Assembly: GCF_014202315.1 (NCBI RefSeq)
Contig: NZ_JACHGN010000010.1
Location: 186,001-250,000, forward strand
From: Thermocatellispora tengchongensis
Lineage (GTDB): Bacteria > Actinomycetota > Actinomycetes > Streptosporangiales > Streptosporangiaceae
Length of the DNA stretch: 64,000 nt
Direction: 5' to 3'
Positions 25,962-34,735 of the stretch are shown piece after piece. How positions within the stretch are numbered: the first letter of the stretch is position 1; each line of letters starts with the position of its first letter. The notes beneath the pieces are model-generated. The model was not told where the DNA came from. It saw nothing but the letters and a program-made list of their open reading frames with translations, and searched no databases. The position numbers and the translations under genes are program-made.

Positions 25962-27677
25962 GTGTCGCCTGCAAGTTCGACTCGCTCTAAGCCATCAGAG
26001 CTGAACGAGCCCGTCATTCAGCGACTGCTCGAGCGTGGGCGCTCGCAGGGATTCCTCGAGTCCGAGGATGTCCGCAAGGCCTTCGAGGAGGCCGACATCC
26101 CGATGTCACACGCCGCCGCGTTCCTGCGGAGCCTCAGCAAAGAGGGTGTGACCGTGGTGGTGACGGCCGCCGACTCGGCCGCCGCGCCCAAGAGGTCTCG
26201 TGGTTCGGGCAAGCGTCGCACCGCAGCCCCCGTCAAGAAGACCAAGGCCGCCTCCGCGGCCGCCAAGGAGCCCCAGCCGGAGACCGTCACCGCGGTCGTC
26301 AGCGAGCCGGAGCCCGCGGTCCGCAAGGCCCGGCCCGAGCCGCCGGCCAAGAAGGCCGCGGCCCCGGCGAAGAAGGCGGTTCCTGCCAAGAAGCCCGTCG
26401 CCAAGCCCGAGACTCCGGCGCCGGCCGCCGCCGCGGCGGCCCCCGCCGCGCCCGCGGCGCGTCCCGAGGCCAAGGACCAGGTCAAGGTCGACACCAAGCC
26501 CAAGGGCGCCGACGTCGAGGACGAGGAGGACGACGACCTCGATCTCGACGTCGATGTCGAGCTGGAGGACTTCGAGCTCGACGACGAGGACGTCACCGAC
26601 GAGGCCGACGACGCCGACGAGGGCGACGACATCGAGGTGGAGGCCGAGGCCGACACCGAGGCCGACGGCGACGCCAAGCCCGAGGTCGCGCAGAGCGACG
26701 ACGAGGTGCTGATCCTCTCCGACGACGACGATGACGCCCCGGTGGCCCAGGTCGCCGCGGCCGGCGCCACCGCCGACCCGGTGAAGGACTATCTCAAGCA
26801 GATCGGCAAGGTCCCCCTGCTCAACGCCGAGCAGGAGGTCGAGCTGGCCAAGCGGATCGAGGCCGGCCTGTTCGCCGAGGAGCAGCTCGCCACCGAGGGC
26901 GACAAGCTCCCGGTCGACGTCCGGGCCGAGCTGGAGTGGATCGCCGAGGACGGCCGCCGCGCCAAGAACCACCTGCTGGAGGCCAACCTCCGACTGGTGG
27001 TCTCGCTGGCCAAGCGCTACACCGGCCGCGGCATGCTGTTCCTGGACCTGATCCAGGAGGGCAACCTCGGTCTCATTCGCGCGGTGGAGAAGTTCGACTA
27101 CACCAAGGGCTACAAGTTCTCGACGTACGCCACGTGGTGGATCCGCCAGGCGATCACCCGGGCCATGGCCGACCAGGCGCGGACCATCCGCATCCCGGTC
27201 CACATGGTCGAAGTGATCAACAAGCTGGCGCGGGTGCAGCGGCAGATGCTCCAGGACCTCGGCCGCGAGCCCACCCCGGAGGAGCTGGCGCGCGAGCTGG
27301 ACATGACCCCTGAAAAGGTCATCGAGGTGCAGAAGTACGGCCGCGAGCCGATCTCGCTGCACACCCCGCTCGGCGAGGAGGGCGACAGCGAGTTCGGTGA
27401 CCTGATCGAGGACTCCGAGGCGATCGTCCCGGCCGACGCGGTCAGCTTCACCCTGCTCCAGGAGCAGCTCCACTCGGTGCTCGACACCCTGTCCGAGCGC
27501 GAGGCGGGCGTGGTCTCCATGCGGTTCGGGCTGACCGACGGCCAGCCCAAGACGCTGGACGAGATCGGCAAGGTCTACGGCGTGACGCGTGAGCGCATCC
27601 GGCAGATCGAGTCCAAGACCATGTCCAAGCTGCGTCACCCCTCCCGCTCCCAGGTGCTGCGCGACTACCTCGACTAG
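25962..27677 (+). CDS. hrdB: Principal RNA polymerase sigma factor HrdB (sigma-70 group 1)
   Basis: A 571-aa primary sigma factor. GTG 25962 sits five bases after GAGAGG. Region 1.1 is followed by a Lys/Ala/Pro-rich linker and an acidic run (about residues 175-250) typical of actinomycete HrdB. Regions 1.2-4.2 are complete: [20 protein letters not shown], then the region 2 core [20 protein letters not shown], then [20 protein letters not shown]. Region 4.2 contains [20 protein letters not shown]. It directs RNA polymerase to housekeeping promoters. A strong terminator follows. Its closeness to parE and parC matches my memory of the Streptomyces hrdB-gyrB2-gyrA2 block. Confidence 0.96.
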   Translation: MSPASSTRSKPSELNEPVIQRLLERGRSQGFLESEDVRKAFEEADIPMSHAAAFLRSLSKEGVTVVVTAADSAAAPKRSRGSGKRRTAAPVKKTKAASAAAKEPQPETVTAVVSEPEPAVRKARPEPPAKKAAAPAKKAVPAKKPVAKPETPAPAAAAAAPAAPAARPEAKDQVKVDTKPKGADVEDEEDDDLDLDVDVELEDFELDDEDVTDEADDADEGDDIEVEAEADTEADGDAKPEVAQSDDEVLILSDDDDDAPVAQVAAAGATADPVKDYLKQIGKVPLLNAEQEVELAKRIEAGLFAEEQLATEGDKLPVDVRAELEWIAEDGRRAKNHLLEANLRLVVSLAKRYTGRGMLFLDLIQEGNLGLIRAVEKFDYTKGYKFSTYATWWIRQAITRAMADQARTIRIPVHMVEVINKLARVQRQMLQDLGREPTPEELARELDMTPEKVIEVQKYGREPISLHTPLGEEGDSEFGDLIEDSEAIVPADAVSFTLLQEQLHSVLDTLSEREAGVVSMRFGLTDGQPKTLDEIGKVYGVTRERIRQIESKTMSKLRHPSRSQVLRDYLD

Positions 27678-27690
27678 GTCGTCGTATCGG

Positions 27691-27718
27691 TCACCGGGCG
27701 CGACGTCGCGTCCGGTGA
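27691..27718 (+). terminator. Terminator after hrdB
   Basis: TCACCGGGCGCGAC (27691-27704) pairs with GTCGCGTCCGGTGA (27705-27718) along 14 positions with one G-T wobble. It lies 13 bases after the hrdB stop codon and ends just before the next gene's leader. Confidence 0.8.
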
Positions 27719-27787
27719 TCCCTGGTTTACCTGGGTGTAACATTCCCGAAGCATGTGGCGCGTGATCCGCTTCTAGGCTCGCCCGAC

Positions 27788-28756
27788 ATGGGTGTGATCG
27801 AAGTGGACAAGCTTCGCGCCCGGGGGGCACGGATGATCGTGGATCGTCCGTGGGCGGACGTAATGCTCGACGACGCGGTGACCGCGGTGCGCCACGGATC
27901 GTTCGCGGCGGCGGTGCCGGTTCTCGCCGCGACACGCGGCGATCCGGAGCTCCGGGCGCTGCGGGTCGAGGCGCTCTCGCGGGCCGCGATGGGGGCGAGC
28001 ACCGCGATAGAGCGGCTGATCCAGCAGGACCGGTCCAATCCGGACCTGTGGCTGTGGCTCGGCCGCACACTGGTGGAACAGGCCTGGCAGCTCAAACCCG
28101 ACGTGCGGGCCAGGGCCGTACAGGCGCACCGGCTCCAGTCCTTCCAGCAGGCGATGGACTCCGCACGGCGGCCCCTTCTCACGGCGGCCTCCCTCATCCC
28201 CGCCGACCCGGTGCCCTGGGAGGCGATGATGTGGGTCGCACTCGGCCTCGACCGGCCCCGGTCCGACAAGGACTCGGTCTGGTTCGAGGCCGCTCGTCGT
28301 TATCCGACCCTGTTCCCGGCCAACGTGGCCCGCCTGACCACCCTCTCGCCCGCGTGGGGCGGCACCGCCCAGGAGATGCTGGAGTTCGCCAGGACCCAGG
28401 CCGCGCGCGCTCCCGAGAGCGACCCGCTGCCCGCCCTGGTCCCGCTCGCGCACTTCGAGAACGCCGCCGCCGGCCGCAGCCCGATGTCCCGCGGGGCCTG
28501 GTTCCCCGAGGAGGCGCTGCGCGAGATCGTCGCGGCGGCCGGCCGCTGGTGGCAGCGCGGCAGGCATCCCCGCGGCATCGAGGCGCACAACATCTTCGGC
28601 GCCGCCTTCTACACCGCCGACCTGCGCCGCCCCGCGCGGGGCCACCTCGCCAGAACCGGGGGCCGGGGCAGCCGCCTGCCCTGGTCGCACCTGGGTGATC
28701 CGGCGCACCAGTACCAGCGCGCCTGCGCCCGGCTCAACGTGCCCGTCCCGGCCTAG
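27788..28756 (+). CDS. Uncharacterised actinobacterial TPR-like protein
   Basis: A 322-aa protein without a named function. The sequence is helical with a solenoid feel: VRHGSFAAAVPVLAATRGD, ALRVEALSRAAMGASTAIER and PVPWEAMMWVALGLDRPRSD. It resembles the conserved actinobacterial hypothetical proteins that follow hrdB. ATG 27788 has no clear ribosome binding site, but TAGGCT lies nine bases upstream and could be a -10 box giving a leaderless mRNA. ATG 27833 is an alternative start. The C-terminus ends in a basic, less conserved stretch. Confidence 0.7.
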   Translation: MGVIEVDKLRARGARMIVDRPWADVMLDDAVTAVRHGSFAAAVPVLAATRGDPELRALRVEALSRAAMGASTAIERLIQQDRSNPDLWLWLGRTLVEQAWQLKPDVRARAVQAHRLQSFQQAMDSARRPLLTAASLIPADPVPWEAMMWVALGLDRPRSDKDSVWFEAARRYPTLFPANVARLTTLSPAWGGTAQEMLEFARTQAARAPESDPLPALVPLAHFENAAAGRSPMSRGAWFPEEALREIVAAAGRWWQRGRHPRGIEAHNIFGAAFYTADLRRPARGHLARTGGRGSRLPWSHLGDPAHQYQRACARLNVPVPA

Positions 28757-28859
28757 CCGGGCCGTCCTGAAACCCGTCCCGAAAGCCCGCAACCCGTCCC
28801 GAAGCCCGTCGCGCGTCCCGCACCCCGCGCGAGGGGCATGGGGGACGGGGACGCCCGTC

Positions 28860-29606
28860 TCAGACGGTCGCCTGACAGGTGAGGGTCCAGGATTCGCCGC
28901 GGCGGGGCCGAGGGCCGAGCTCGACCCGGTAGCCGAGGTCGGCGAGGTGCCTGGCCAGCTTCTCCGGGGTCTCCGGTTCGGCGTCGGACAGCAGGAGGGA
29001 ACGCGCCAGCGCGCCGCGGGTGGCCTTGGCCATGTGGCTGACGACCTTGCCGTCGCGCACCACCCGCACCGAGACCGCGCGCGCCCCGGGACGCCACGCC
29101 GCCGCGTACGTCGTGGAGCGCATGTCCACCACCAGCCCCGGCGTCTCGTCCAGGATCTCGCCGATGGCGGGGCGCCAGAACGCGGCCAGATTGCCCACAG
29201 GCGGCAGGCGGACCCCCATCGACAACCGGTAGGGCGGCACCCGGTCCTGGGGCCGCAGCAGGCCCCACAGCCCCGAGAACACCACCAGCCGCCGCTCCGC
29301 CCTCGCCAGCGCCGCCGCGTCGAGCGTGGCCAGGCCGAGGTTGTCGTACAGGACGCCGGTGTACAGCCGCGCCGCGGGCAGCGTGGCCGCGGTGCGCAGG
29401 GCGCGGTTCCTGGCGATGTCCGCCACGCGTCCGGCGGGCAGCCCGAGCACGGCCTGCGCGTCGGGCCGCTCGCACACGGCGGTGAGCGCGTCCAGGACCC
29501 GGATTCTGGCGGGCGTGAGCGCCGGGAATCCCAGCCCGGCCACGTCCACGGGCGGGCCGTCTCCCGACTCGGCCTTCCCTTCCGATGGCGGCAGCACAAT
29601 CAGCAC
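28860..29606 (-). CDS. yaaA: YaaA family peroxide-stress protein
   Basis: A 248-aa UPF0246/YaaA protein. The N-terminal MLIVLPPSEGKAE, then LYTGVLYDNLGLATLD, then LVVFSGLWGLLRPQDRVPPY and YRLSMGVRLP are all family blocks. In E. coli YaaA lowers free intracellular iron during peroxide stress and binds DNA. Here it is a single gene, convergent with the preceding gene and divergent from the GNAT gene. The tail is slightly shorter and more basic than in E. coli. Confidence 0.9.
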   Translation of the reverse strand: MLIVLPPSEGKAESGDGPPVDVAGLGFPALTPARIRVLDALTAVCERPDAQAVLGLPAGRVADIARNRALRTAATLPAARLYTGVLYDNLGLATLDAAALARAERRLVVFSGLWGLLRPQDRVPPYRLSMGVRLPPVGNLAAFWRPAIGEILDETPGLVVDMRSTTYAAAWRPGARAVSVRVVRDGKVVSHMAKATRGALARSLLLSDAEPETPEKLARHLADLGYRVELGPRPRRGESWTLTCQATV

Positions 29607-29683
29607 GAGCGCCGACCCTATCGCCCCCCGGCGCCGCCGGGGCGCAGGGGCGGACTGGCGTGGCGGCCCGTTAAGCTGCGGGG

Positions 29684-30445
29684 ATGATCGAGGGGGAGGC
29701 CGAGCGCCTCGTGGACGCCGCCTGGCCCGCGCCGCACCGCGTACGGGCGGGGGAATGGGTGTACCGGCACGCCGGCGGGGTGACGAAACGGGCCAACTCG
29801 GTGCTCGCCGTGGGGGAGCCGCCGGAGGGGATCGCCGCGGCCGTGGACGCCGCGGAACGCCACTACGCGTCGCTGGGCACGCCGTGCGTGTTCTCGATGG
29901 GGCCGGGCGCGCCGGAAGGGCTGGACGCCGAGCTGGCGCGGCGCGGCTACGCCCTGGCGGACCCGACCCTGATCATGACCGCGTCCCTCGGCACGGCGTG
30001 CGACGGCGCGCCGGAGGAGGAGGTGGGCATGGCGGAAGAGCCGTTCCCGGCCTGGCTGCGCGCCTGGTGGCGGGTGGACGGCAGGTACGGGGACGCCGGC
30101 GACGCCGAGGGCGCGGCCTTGGACACGGCCTTGGGCACGGCCTCGCGGATCCTCGGCGGGGTGCCGGCGCGGTACGCCTGGCGCGGCCCGCGCGAGGCGC
30201 CGTACGGCGTCGGGCGCGGGGTCGCCCAGGGCGACTGGTACGGGATCTACTGCATGGCGGTGCTGCCCGGGGCGCGGCGCGCCGGACACGCGCGAAGCGT
30301 GCTTCGCGCCCTGCTCTCCGATGCGGAGCAACAGGGCGCGAAACGGGCATATCTCGTGGTCACCGAGGCCAACACCGCCGCTCGGGCGCTGTACGAGCGC
30401 GCCGGCTTCACGGAGTCGGGCCGGTATCACTACCGGGTCGGGTGA
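29684..30445 (+). CDS. GNAT family N-acetyltransferase
   Basis: A 253-aa GNAT. The conserved acetyl-CoA region is in the C-terminal half: IYCMAVLPGARRAGHARSVL is the motif A region, then YLVVTEANTAARALYERAGF. The N-terminal half (RVRAGEWVYRHAGGVTKRAN) matches the actinobacterial subgroup in which the first domain is a degenerate GNAT fold. The acceptor substrate is unknown. The start ATG 29684 follows GCGGGG; it is divergent from yaaA and convergent with the DUF7455 gene. Confidence 0.85.
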   Translation: MIEGEAERLVDAAWPAPHRVRAGEWVYRHAGGVTKRANSVLAVGEPPEGIAAAVDAAERHYASLGTPCVFSMGPGAPEGLDAELARRGYALADPTLIMTASLGTACDGAPEEEVGMAEEPFPAWLRAWWRVDGRYGDAGDAEGAALDTALGTASRILGGVPARYAWRGPREAPYGVGRGVAQGDWYGIYCMAVLPGARRAGHARSVLRALLSDAEQQGAKRAYLVVTEANTAARALYERAGFTESGRYHYRVG

Positions 30446-30460
30446 CCTATGACGTCGATC

Positions 30461-30691
30461 TCATCGTTCGTTCTCGGAGGCGGTCGCGCGGGTCTGGCTG
30501 AGCCGCGCCGACTCGTCCTGAATGTCAGCGCCCTTCTCGCGCAGCGCCGCTACGTGCTGCCGCCCGTGGTGGGCGCAGAACAGCAGCTCCCCACCCACGG
30601 GCAGGGTCGCGCGAATGTAGGCCTGGGCACCGCAACGGTCACAGCGGTCGATGGCCGTCAGCGGCTTGGTGGGGGCGAGAGCTCCAGTCAC
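30461..30691 (-). CDS. DUF7455 zinc-ribbon-like small protein
   Basis: A 76-aa protein. Its core CDRCGAQAYIRATLPVGGE, then LLFCAHHGRQH, provides two Cys pairs/His that could hold one zinc. This short family is conserved across actinobacteria and is often found near the primary sigma factor or parE. Function is unknown. It is divergent from parE, with a 266-base shared upstream region, and convergent with the GNAT gene. Confidence 0.85.
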   Translation of the reverse strand: MTGALAPTKPLTAIDRCDRCGAQAYIRATLPVGGELLFCAHHGRQHVAALREKGADIQDESARLSQTRATASENER

Positions 30692-30708
30692 GTATCGCCT
30701 TTCGGGTC

Positions 30709-30728
30709 ATCCCCGCAGGGACGGGGAT
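30709..30728 (-). promoter_or_regulatory. Hairpin in the leader of the DUF7455 gene
   Basis: ATCCCCG (30709-30715) and CGGGGAT (30722-30728) form a 7-bp stem with the loop CAGGGA, 17 bases upstream of the DUF7455 start. It might affect translation of that gene or be part of an operator. Confidence 0.3.
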
Positions 30729-30908
30729 CTGGCGTCAGTCACTTGGGACAACATCTAACCCGGCCGGGACGTTCCCAACCGCCCCCCGGCTACGCCCAGA
30801 GCGGAATGTGTCGGAAAGTGACGGGCGCCACTCCCGAGGTAACGCCAATCTCGGCGCCATGGCAAGCTTGTACGCGCGTTAGCGGGAAGAACGGTAAGCT
30901 ACGCACAT

Positions 30909-30929
30909 GTGTTCGATGAATTCGAACAC
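30909..30929. promoter_or_regulatory. Inverted repeat in the parE leader
   Basis: Perfect 8-bp arms GTGTTCGA and TCGAACAC, separated by TGAAT, lie 29 bases before the parE start. The left arm also overlaps a sequence one base away from the actinobacterial LexA core GAAC-N4-GTTC (GCAC-ATGT-GTTC at 30905-30916). It may be an operator, or a hairpin in the 5' end of the parE mRNA. Confidence 0.45.
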
Positions 30930-30957
30930 CAGCTCCAGCGGCTGGGAGAGTTGAAGA

Positions 30958-33045
30958 GTGGGAGTGGGTGTGACCGCCGTAAGCATGGAGACGGGTTACA
31001 CGGCCCGTCATCTGTCGGTCCTGGAAGGCCTTGAGGCCGTCCGCAAGCGCCCCGGAATGTACATCGGGTCCACCGACACCCGCGGTCTCATGCACTGCCT
31101 CTGGGAGATCGTGGACAACTCGGTCGACGAAGCCCTCGCGGGCTACTGCAGCCGCATCGAGGTCGAGTTGTACGCCGACGGCTCGATCGAGGTCCGCGAC
31201 GACGGCCGCGGCATCCCGGTCGACATCGAGCCCAAGAGCGGCCTGGCCGGCGTCGAGCTCGTATACACCAAGCTGCACGCCGGCGGCAAGTTCGGCGGCG
31301 GCTCCTACGGCGCGTCCGGCGGCCTGCACGGCGTGGGCGCGTCCGTGGTCAACGCCCTCTCCTCCCGCCTCGACGTCCAGGTCGATCGCGACGGCCGCAC
31401 CCACGAGATCAGCTTTCGCCGCGGCGTGCCCGGCGTGTTCGACGGCGAGGGCCCCAAGGCCAAGTTCAAGAAGAAGTCCGGCCTGCGCGACCTCGGCCCG
31501 CTGAGCCGGGGCAAGGGCACCGGCACCCGGGTGCGCTGGTGGGCCGACACGCAGATCTTCCTGCCCGACGCCGAGGTCCTGCTCGACGAGATCCACGTAC
31601 GCCTGCGCCAGACCGCGTTCCTGGTGCCCGGCCTGACCCTGTTCGTGCGCGACAGCCGGGGCGAGGAGCCGGTGGAGGAGGAGTTCCGCTTCGACGGCGG
31701 CATCTCCGAGTTCACCGAGTTCCTGGCCCGCGACGAGGCGGTCTGCGAGGTGATGCGGCTACAGGGCGTCGGCCACTTTCACGAGACCGTCCCCGTGCTC
31801 GACGACCAGGGCCACATGACCCCGACCGAGGTCGAGCGCGAGCTGACCGTGGACGTCGCGATGCGCTGGGGCAAGGGCTACGACACCACCGTGCGCTCCT
31901 TCGTCAACGTGATCGCCACCCCCAAGGGCGGCACCCACGTCAACGGCTTCGAGCGCGCCCTGGTCCGCACCCTCAACGAGCTGCTGCGCGAGACCCGCCT
32001 GCTGAAGAACGGCGACGACCCGATCCTGAAGGAGGACGCCCTCGAAGGGCTCACCGCGGTCGTCACGGTCCGGGTGCCCGAGCCGCAGTTCGAGGGCCAG
32101 ACCAAGGAGGTCCTGGGCACCTCCGCGGCCACCCGGATCGTCTCCCACGTCGTCTCCCGCGAGCTCAAGCAGATCTTCGCCAACCCCAAGCGGGGCCAGA
32201 AGCAGGCGCTGCGCCAGGTGCTGGAGAAGGTCGTGGCCGCGGCCAAGGCCCGCATCGCGGCCCGCGAGCACCGCGACAACCAGCGCCGCAAGAGCGCCCT
32301 GGAGAACTCCGCGCTCCCGGCCAAGCTGGTCGACTGCCGCAGCGACGACGTCGATCGCAGCGAGCTGTTCATCGTCGAGGGCGACTCCGCCCTGGGCACC
32401 GCCCGCGCCGCCCGCGACTCGGAGTTCCAGGCGCTGCTGCCGATCCGAGGCAAGATCCTCAACGTGCAGAAGGCGTCGGTCTCCGACATGCTCAAGAACG
32501 CCGAGTGCGCCGCGATCATCCAGGTCATCGGCGCCGGCTCCGGCCGCTCCTTCGACCTCTCCGCGGCCCGCTACGGCAAGGTCATCCTGATGGCCGACGC
32601 CGACGTGGACGGCGCCCACATCCGCTGCCTGCTGCTCACCCTCTTCCACCGCTACATGCGCCCGATGGTCGAGGCGGGCCGCGTCTTCGCCGCCGTGCCC
32701 CCGCTGCACCGCATCGAGATCACCAACCCCGGCCGCGGCCAGGACAAGTACGTCTACTGCTACACCGACGCCGAGCTGCACCGCGTACTGCGCGACCTGG
32801 AGCGGCGCGGCAAGCGCTGGAAGGACCCGGTGCAGCGCTACAAGGGCCTGGGCGAGATGGACGCCGACCAGCTCGCCGAGACCACCATGGAACCCCGCCA
32901 CCGCACCCTCCGCCGCGTCCGCATCGAGGACGTCGAGGAGGCCGAGCGGATCTTCGACCTGCTCATGGGCAGCGACGTCGCCCCCCGCCGCGAGTTCATC
33001 GTCGGCAACGCCGCCGAAGTGGACCGCGACCACATCGACGCCTGA
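30958..33045 (+). CDS. parE: DNA topoisomerase IV subunit B (ParE)
   Basis: A 695-aa type IIA topoisomerase B subunit. The GHKL ATPase domain has VDNSVDEALAGYC, DGRGIPVDIEPKSG and SGGLHGVGASVVNALSSRLD. The TOPRIM domain has FIVEGDSALGTARAARDSEF and LMADADVDGAHIRCLLLTLF. It lacks the extra insert of proteobacterial GyrB. I call it ParE rather than GyrB because its parC partner is 3 kb away and the block holds hrdB, as in Streptomyces. GTG 30958 follows GGGAGAG at seven bases; GTG 30970 is also possible. It decatenates sister chromosomes with ParC. Confidence 0.92.
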   Translation: MGVGVTAVSMETGYTARHLSVLEGLEAVRKRPGMYIGSTDTRGLMHCLWEIVDNSVDEALAGYCSRIEVELYADGSIEVRDDGRGIPVDIEPKSGLAGVELVYTKLHAGGKFGGGSYGASGGLHGVGASVVNALSSRLDVQVDRDGRTHEISFRRGVPGVFDGEGPKAKFKKKSGLRDLGPLSRGKGTGTRVRWWADTQIFLPDAEVLLDEIHVRLRQTAFLVPGLTLFVRDSRGEEPVEEEFRFDGGISEFTEFLARDEAVCEVMRLQGVGHFHETVPVLDDQGHMTPTEVERELTVDVAMRWGKGYDTTVRSFVNVIATPKGGTHVNGFERALVRTLNELLRETRLLKNGDDPILKEDALEGLTAVVTVRVPEPQFEGQTKEVLGTSAATRIVSHVVSRELKQIFANPKRGQKQALRQVLEKVVAAAKARIAAREHRDNQRRKSALENSALPAKLVDCRSDDVDRSELFIVEGDSALGTARAARDSEFQALLPIRGKILNVQKASVSDMLKNAECAAIIQVIGAGSGRSFDLSAARYGKVILMADADVDGAHIRCLLLTLFHRYMRPMVEAGRVFAAVPPLHRIEITNPGRGQDKYVYCYTDAELHRVLRDLERRGKRWKDPVQRYKGLGEMDADQLAETTMEPRHRTLRRVRIEDVEEAERIFDLLMGSDVAPRREFIVGNAAEVDRDHIDA

Positions 33046-33060
33046 CACCCCGCGCCGCCC

Positions 33061-33416
33061 CTCCTCCGCCACACGCGTCCACGAAGCCCGGCCACGTCGG
33101 GCCCGTGTCCCGGGCCGCCGGTGCTCTGCATGGGCGCATCCGGCCGCCCCTCCTCCGCGGTACGCATCCGCGAAGCGCGGCCGCGTCGAGCCGGTGTCCC
33201 AGGCCGCCCGTGCCCTGCATGAGCGCATCGCGCCGCCCCTCCTCTGTGGTACGCATCCGCGGAGCGCGGCTGCGTCGAGCCGGTGTCCCAGGCCGCGCGT
33301 GCTCTGCATGGGCGCATCCGGCCGCCCCTCCTCTGTGGTACGCATCCGCGGAGCGCGGCTGCGTCGGGCCCGTGTCCCAGGCCGCCGGTGCTCCGCATGG
33401 GCGCATCCGGCCGCCG
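33061..33416. repeat. Four-copy 89-bp tandem repeat downstream of parE
   Basis: The unit starting CTCCTC(C/T)G occurs at 33061, 33150, 33239 and 33328 with an exact 89-bp period. Copies 3 and 4 are almost identical; copy 1 is the most diverged. The shared core includes GCATCCGCGGAGCGCGGCTG and GTGTCCCAGGCCGC. Because 89 is not a multiple of three, it is not a protein repeat. It occupies most of the gap between parE and the carbonic anhydrase gene. Confidence 0.9.
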
Positions 33417-33480
33417 CCCGACCTGCTGCCGAAGGCCCACGCGGCAGGCGGCGCCCCCTCTTCGGCCGCGCCTCCGCAGG

Positions 33481-33590
33481 TCCGTGGCTCATGGCCTGCG
33501 GTTCGTGGCCTGCGGTCCGTGGCTCGTGGCCTGCGGTCCGTGGCTCGTGGCCTGCGGTCCGTGGCTCGTGGCCTGCGGCCCGTGGACTGC
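33481..33590. repeat. 21-bp tandem repeat
   Basis: Units of TCCGTGGCTCGTGGCCTGCGG begin at 33516, 33537 and 33558, with variant copies at 33481 and a shortened one at 33502, and a partial one at 33579. The array directly follows the 89-bp array. No supported gene runs through it. Confidence 0.85.
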
Positions 33591-33723
33591 TCCCGTGCCC
33601 CGGGCCCGCCGACCCTCCTCGGCATGCCCGTGATCGGCGTGCGTGAGGTCGGTAGGCGTGGATTCGGCAGGGGGAGGAGGCGTGGCCGCGGCGCCTGCTC
33701 GCGGGAGCGGTCGTGGGCGTGGG

Positions 33724-34221
33724 TCACATGTCCACGGGGATGAGTTCGCCGGTGTGGACGTCGTAGATGGCGCCGCCTACCGCCAGGTCGCTGGGGAGGA
33801 AAGGGCTGGTGCGGATGCGGGTCAGGTCGTGGCGTAGGGCCTCGCCCTGGTCGGCGACCGTGTGGAAGTCGAGGCTGCGGGTGTCCACGCCGTGGTCGCG
33901 GGCGATGAGGTCGTGGATGTCGCTGTCGGTGGACTTGGACATGCGGCAGTCGGTGTGCGGCATGACCAGGACGCGGTTCACGCCGAGGAGGTAGACCGCC
34001 AGCACCAGGGTGCGCTGGACGTCGTCGGTCACGCGGGCGCCTGCGTTGCGCAGGATCTTGGCGTCGCCCGCCTGGAGGCCGAGCAGGCCCAGGGGGTCGA
34101 TGCGGGAGTCCATGCAGGTGACCACGGCGAGCCTGCGGGCGGCTCGACCCGTCAGGTTCGAGTGCGAGAAGTCGGCGGCGTACTTCTTGTTCGCGGCGAG
34201 CAGGTCATCGAAGGCGGTCAT
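33724..34221 (-). CDS. Beta-class carbonic anhydrase
   Basis: A 165-aa beta-carbonic anhydrase. The zinc ligands are Cys36 in CMDSR, His89 and Cys92 in HTDC; the catalytic Asp38/Arg40 pair is present. The RNAGARVTDD strand follows. It is about the size of compact actinobacterial beta-CAs. It interconverts carbon dioxide and bicarbonate, the substrate of the acyl-CoA carboxylase encoded elsewhere in this window. ATG 34221 is used because the ten codons upstream are Cys-rich and unlike the family. Confidence 0.9.
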   Translation of the reverse strand: MTAFDDLLAANKKYAADFSHSNLTGRAARRLAVVTCMDSRIDPLGLLGLQAGDAKILRNAGARVTDDVQRTLVLAVYLLGVNRVLVMPHTDCRMSKSTDSDIHDLIARDHGVDTRSLDFHTVADQGEALRHDLTRIRTSPFLPSDLAVGGAIYDVHTGELIPVDM

Positions 34222-34402
34222 GCCGGTAATGGTGCAACATCCGGGTTTCATGACTGTTTCCGGGGGCTATCCGTGCCTACGAGCCGTGGCCGCCTGCACA
34301 CGGGTGGCACAGAGCCGGCACGGGGTTGGTCAACGTCACACGATCAGTGCTCACCTTGGGTAATGATGTTGCGACTCAACGTGAGCGACTCGGGAGAGGA
34401 CA

Positions 34403-34726
34403 ATGACCAGGAGCGAATCCGTCGCGGAGTACTTCCGCACCCACGGCAGGCGCCGGCTGGACCGGGTCGAGGTCCGCGACGGCGGGCGCAACGCCCGGTG
34501 CGCGCTGGCCCTGCTCGACGCGGCGGCGTACGCCGGCTCGCTCGACGACGGCGATCCGCTCATCACCGGGCTGGTCGAGGCCGGGTGTTTCGGGCCCGGC
34601 GGCGACGGCCCGTTCGACCCGGGTGACGAAGGGCTGGCGATCGTGAAGAACTGGGAGTCGGGCGAGCCGTGGCAGTTGCTGTTCGCCATCCGGTCGGCCG
34701 CGGCGCAGGCCGGCGCTCCCGCCTGA
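34403..34726 (+). CDS. Uncharacterised small protein, 107 aa
   Basis: I do not recognise this protein. ATG 34403 follows GGGAGAGG, and codon use is like its neighbours, so it is a gene. It reads as a small mixed alpha/beta protein, with ESVAEYFRTHGRRRLDRVEV, then CALALLDAAAYAGSLDDGDP and FDPGDEGLAIVKNWESGEPW. There is no signal peptide or membrane segment. It converges on the thioredoxin-like gene with nine bases between. Confidence 0.65.
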   Translation: MTRSESVAEYFRTHGRRRLDRVEVRDGGRNARCALALLDAAAYAGSLDDGDPLITGLVEAGCFGPGGDGPFDPGDEGLAIVKNWESGEPWQLLFAIRSAAAQAGAPA

Positions 34727-34735
34727 GGGGCGGAG

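Noticed and set aside
30958-33045. Calling this gene gyrB
   Set aside because: The partner A subunit 3 kb away is ParC-like, and hrdB is beside it; gyrB normally lies with recF and gyrA near the origin in actinomycetes.
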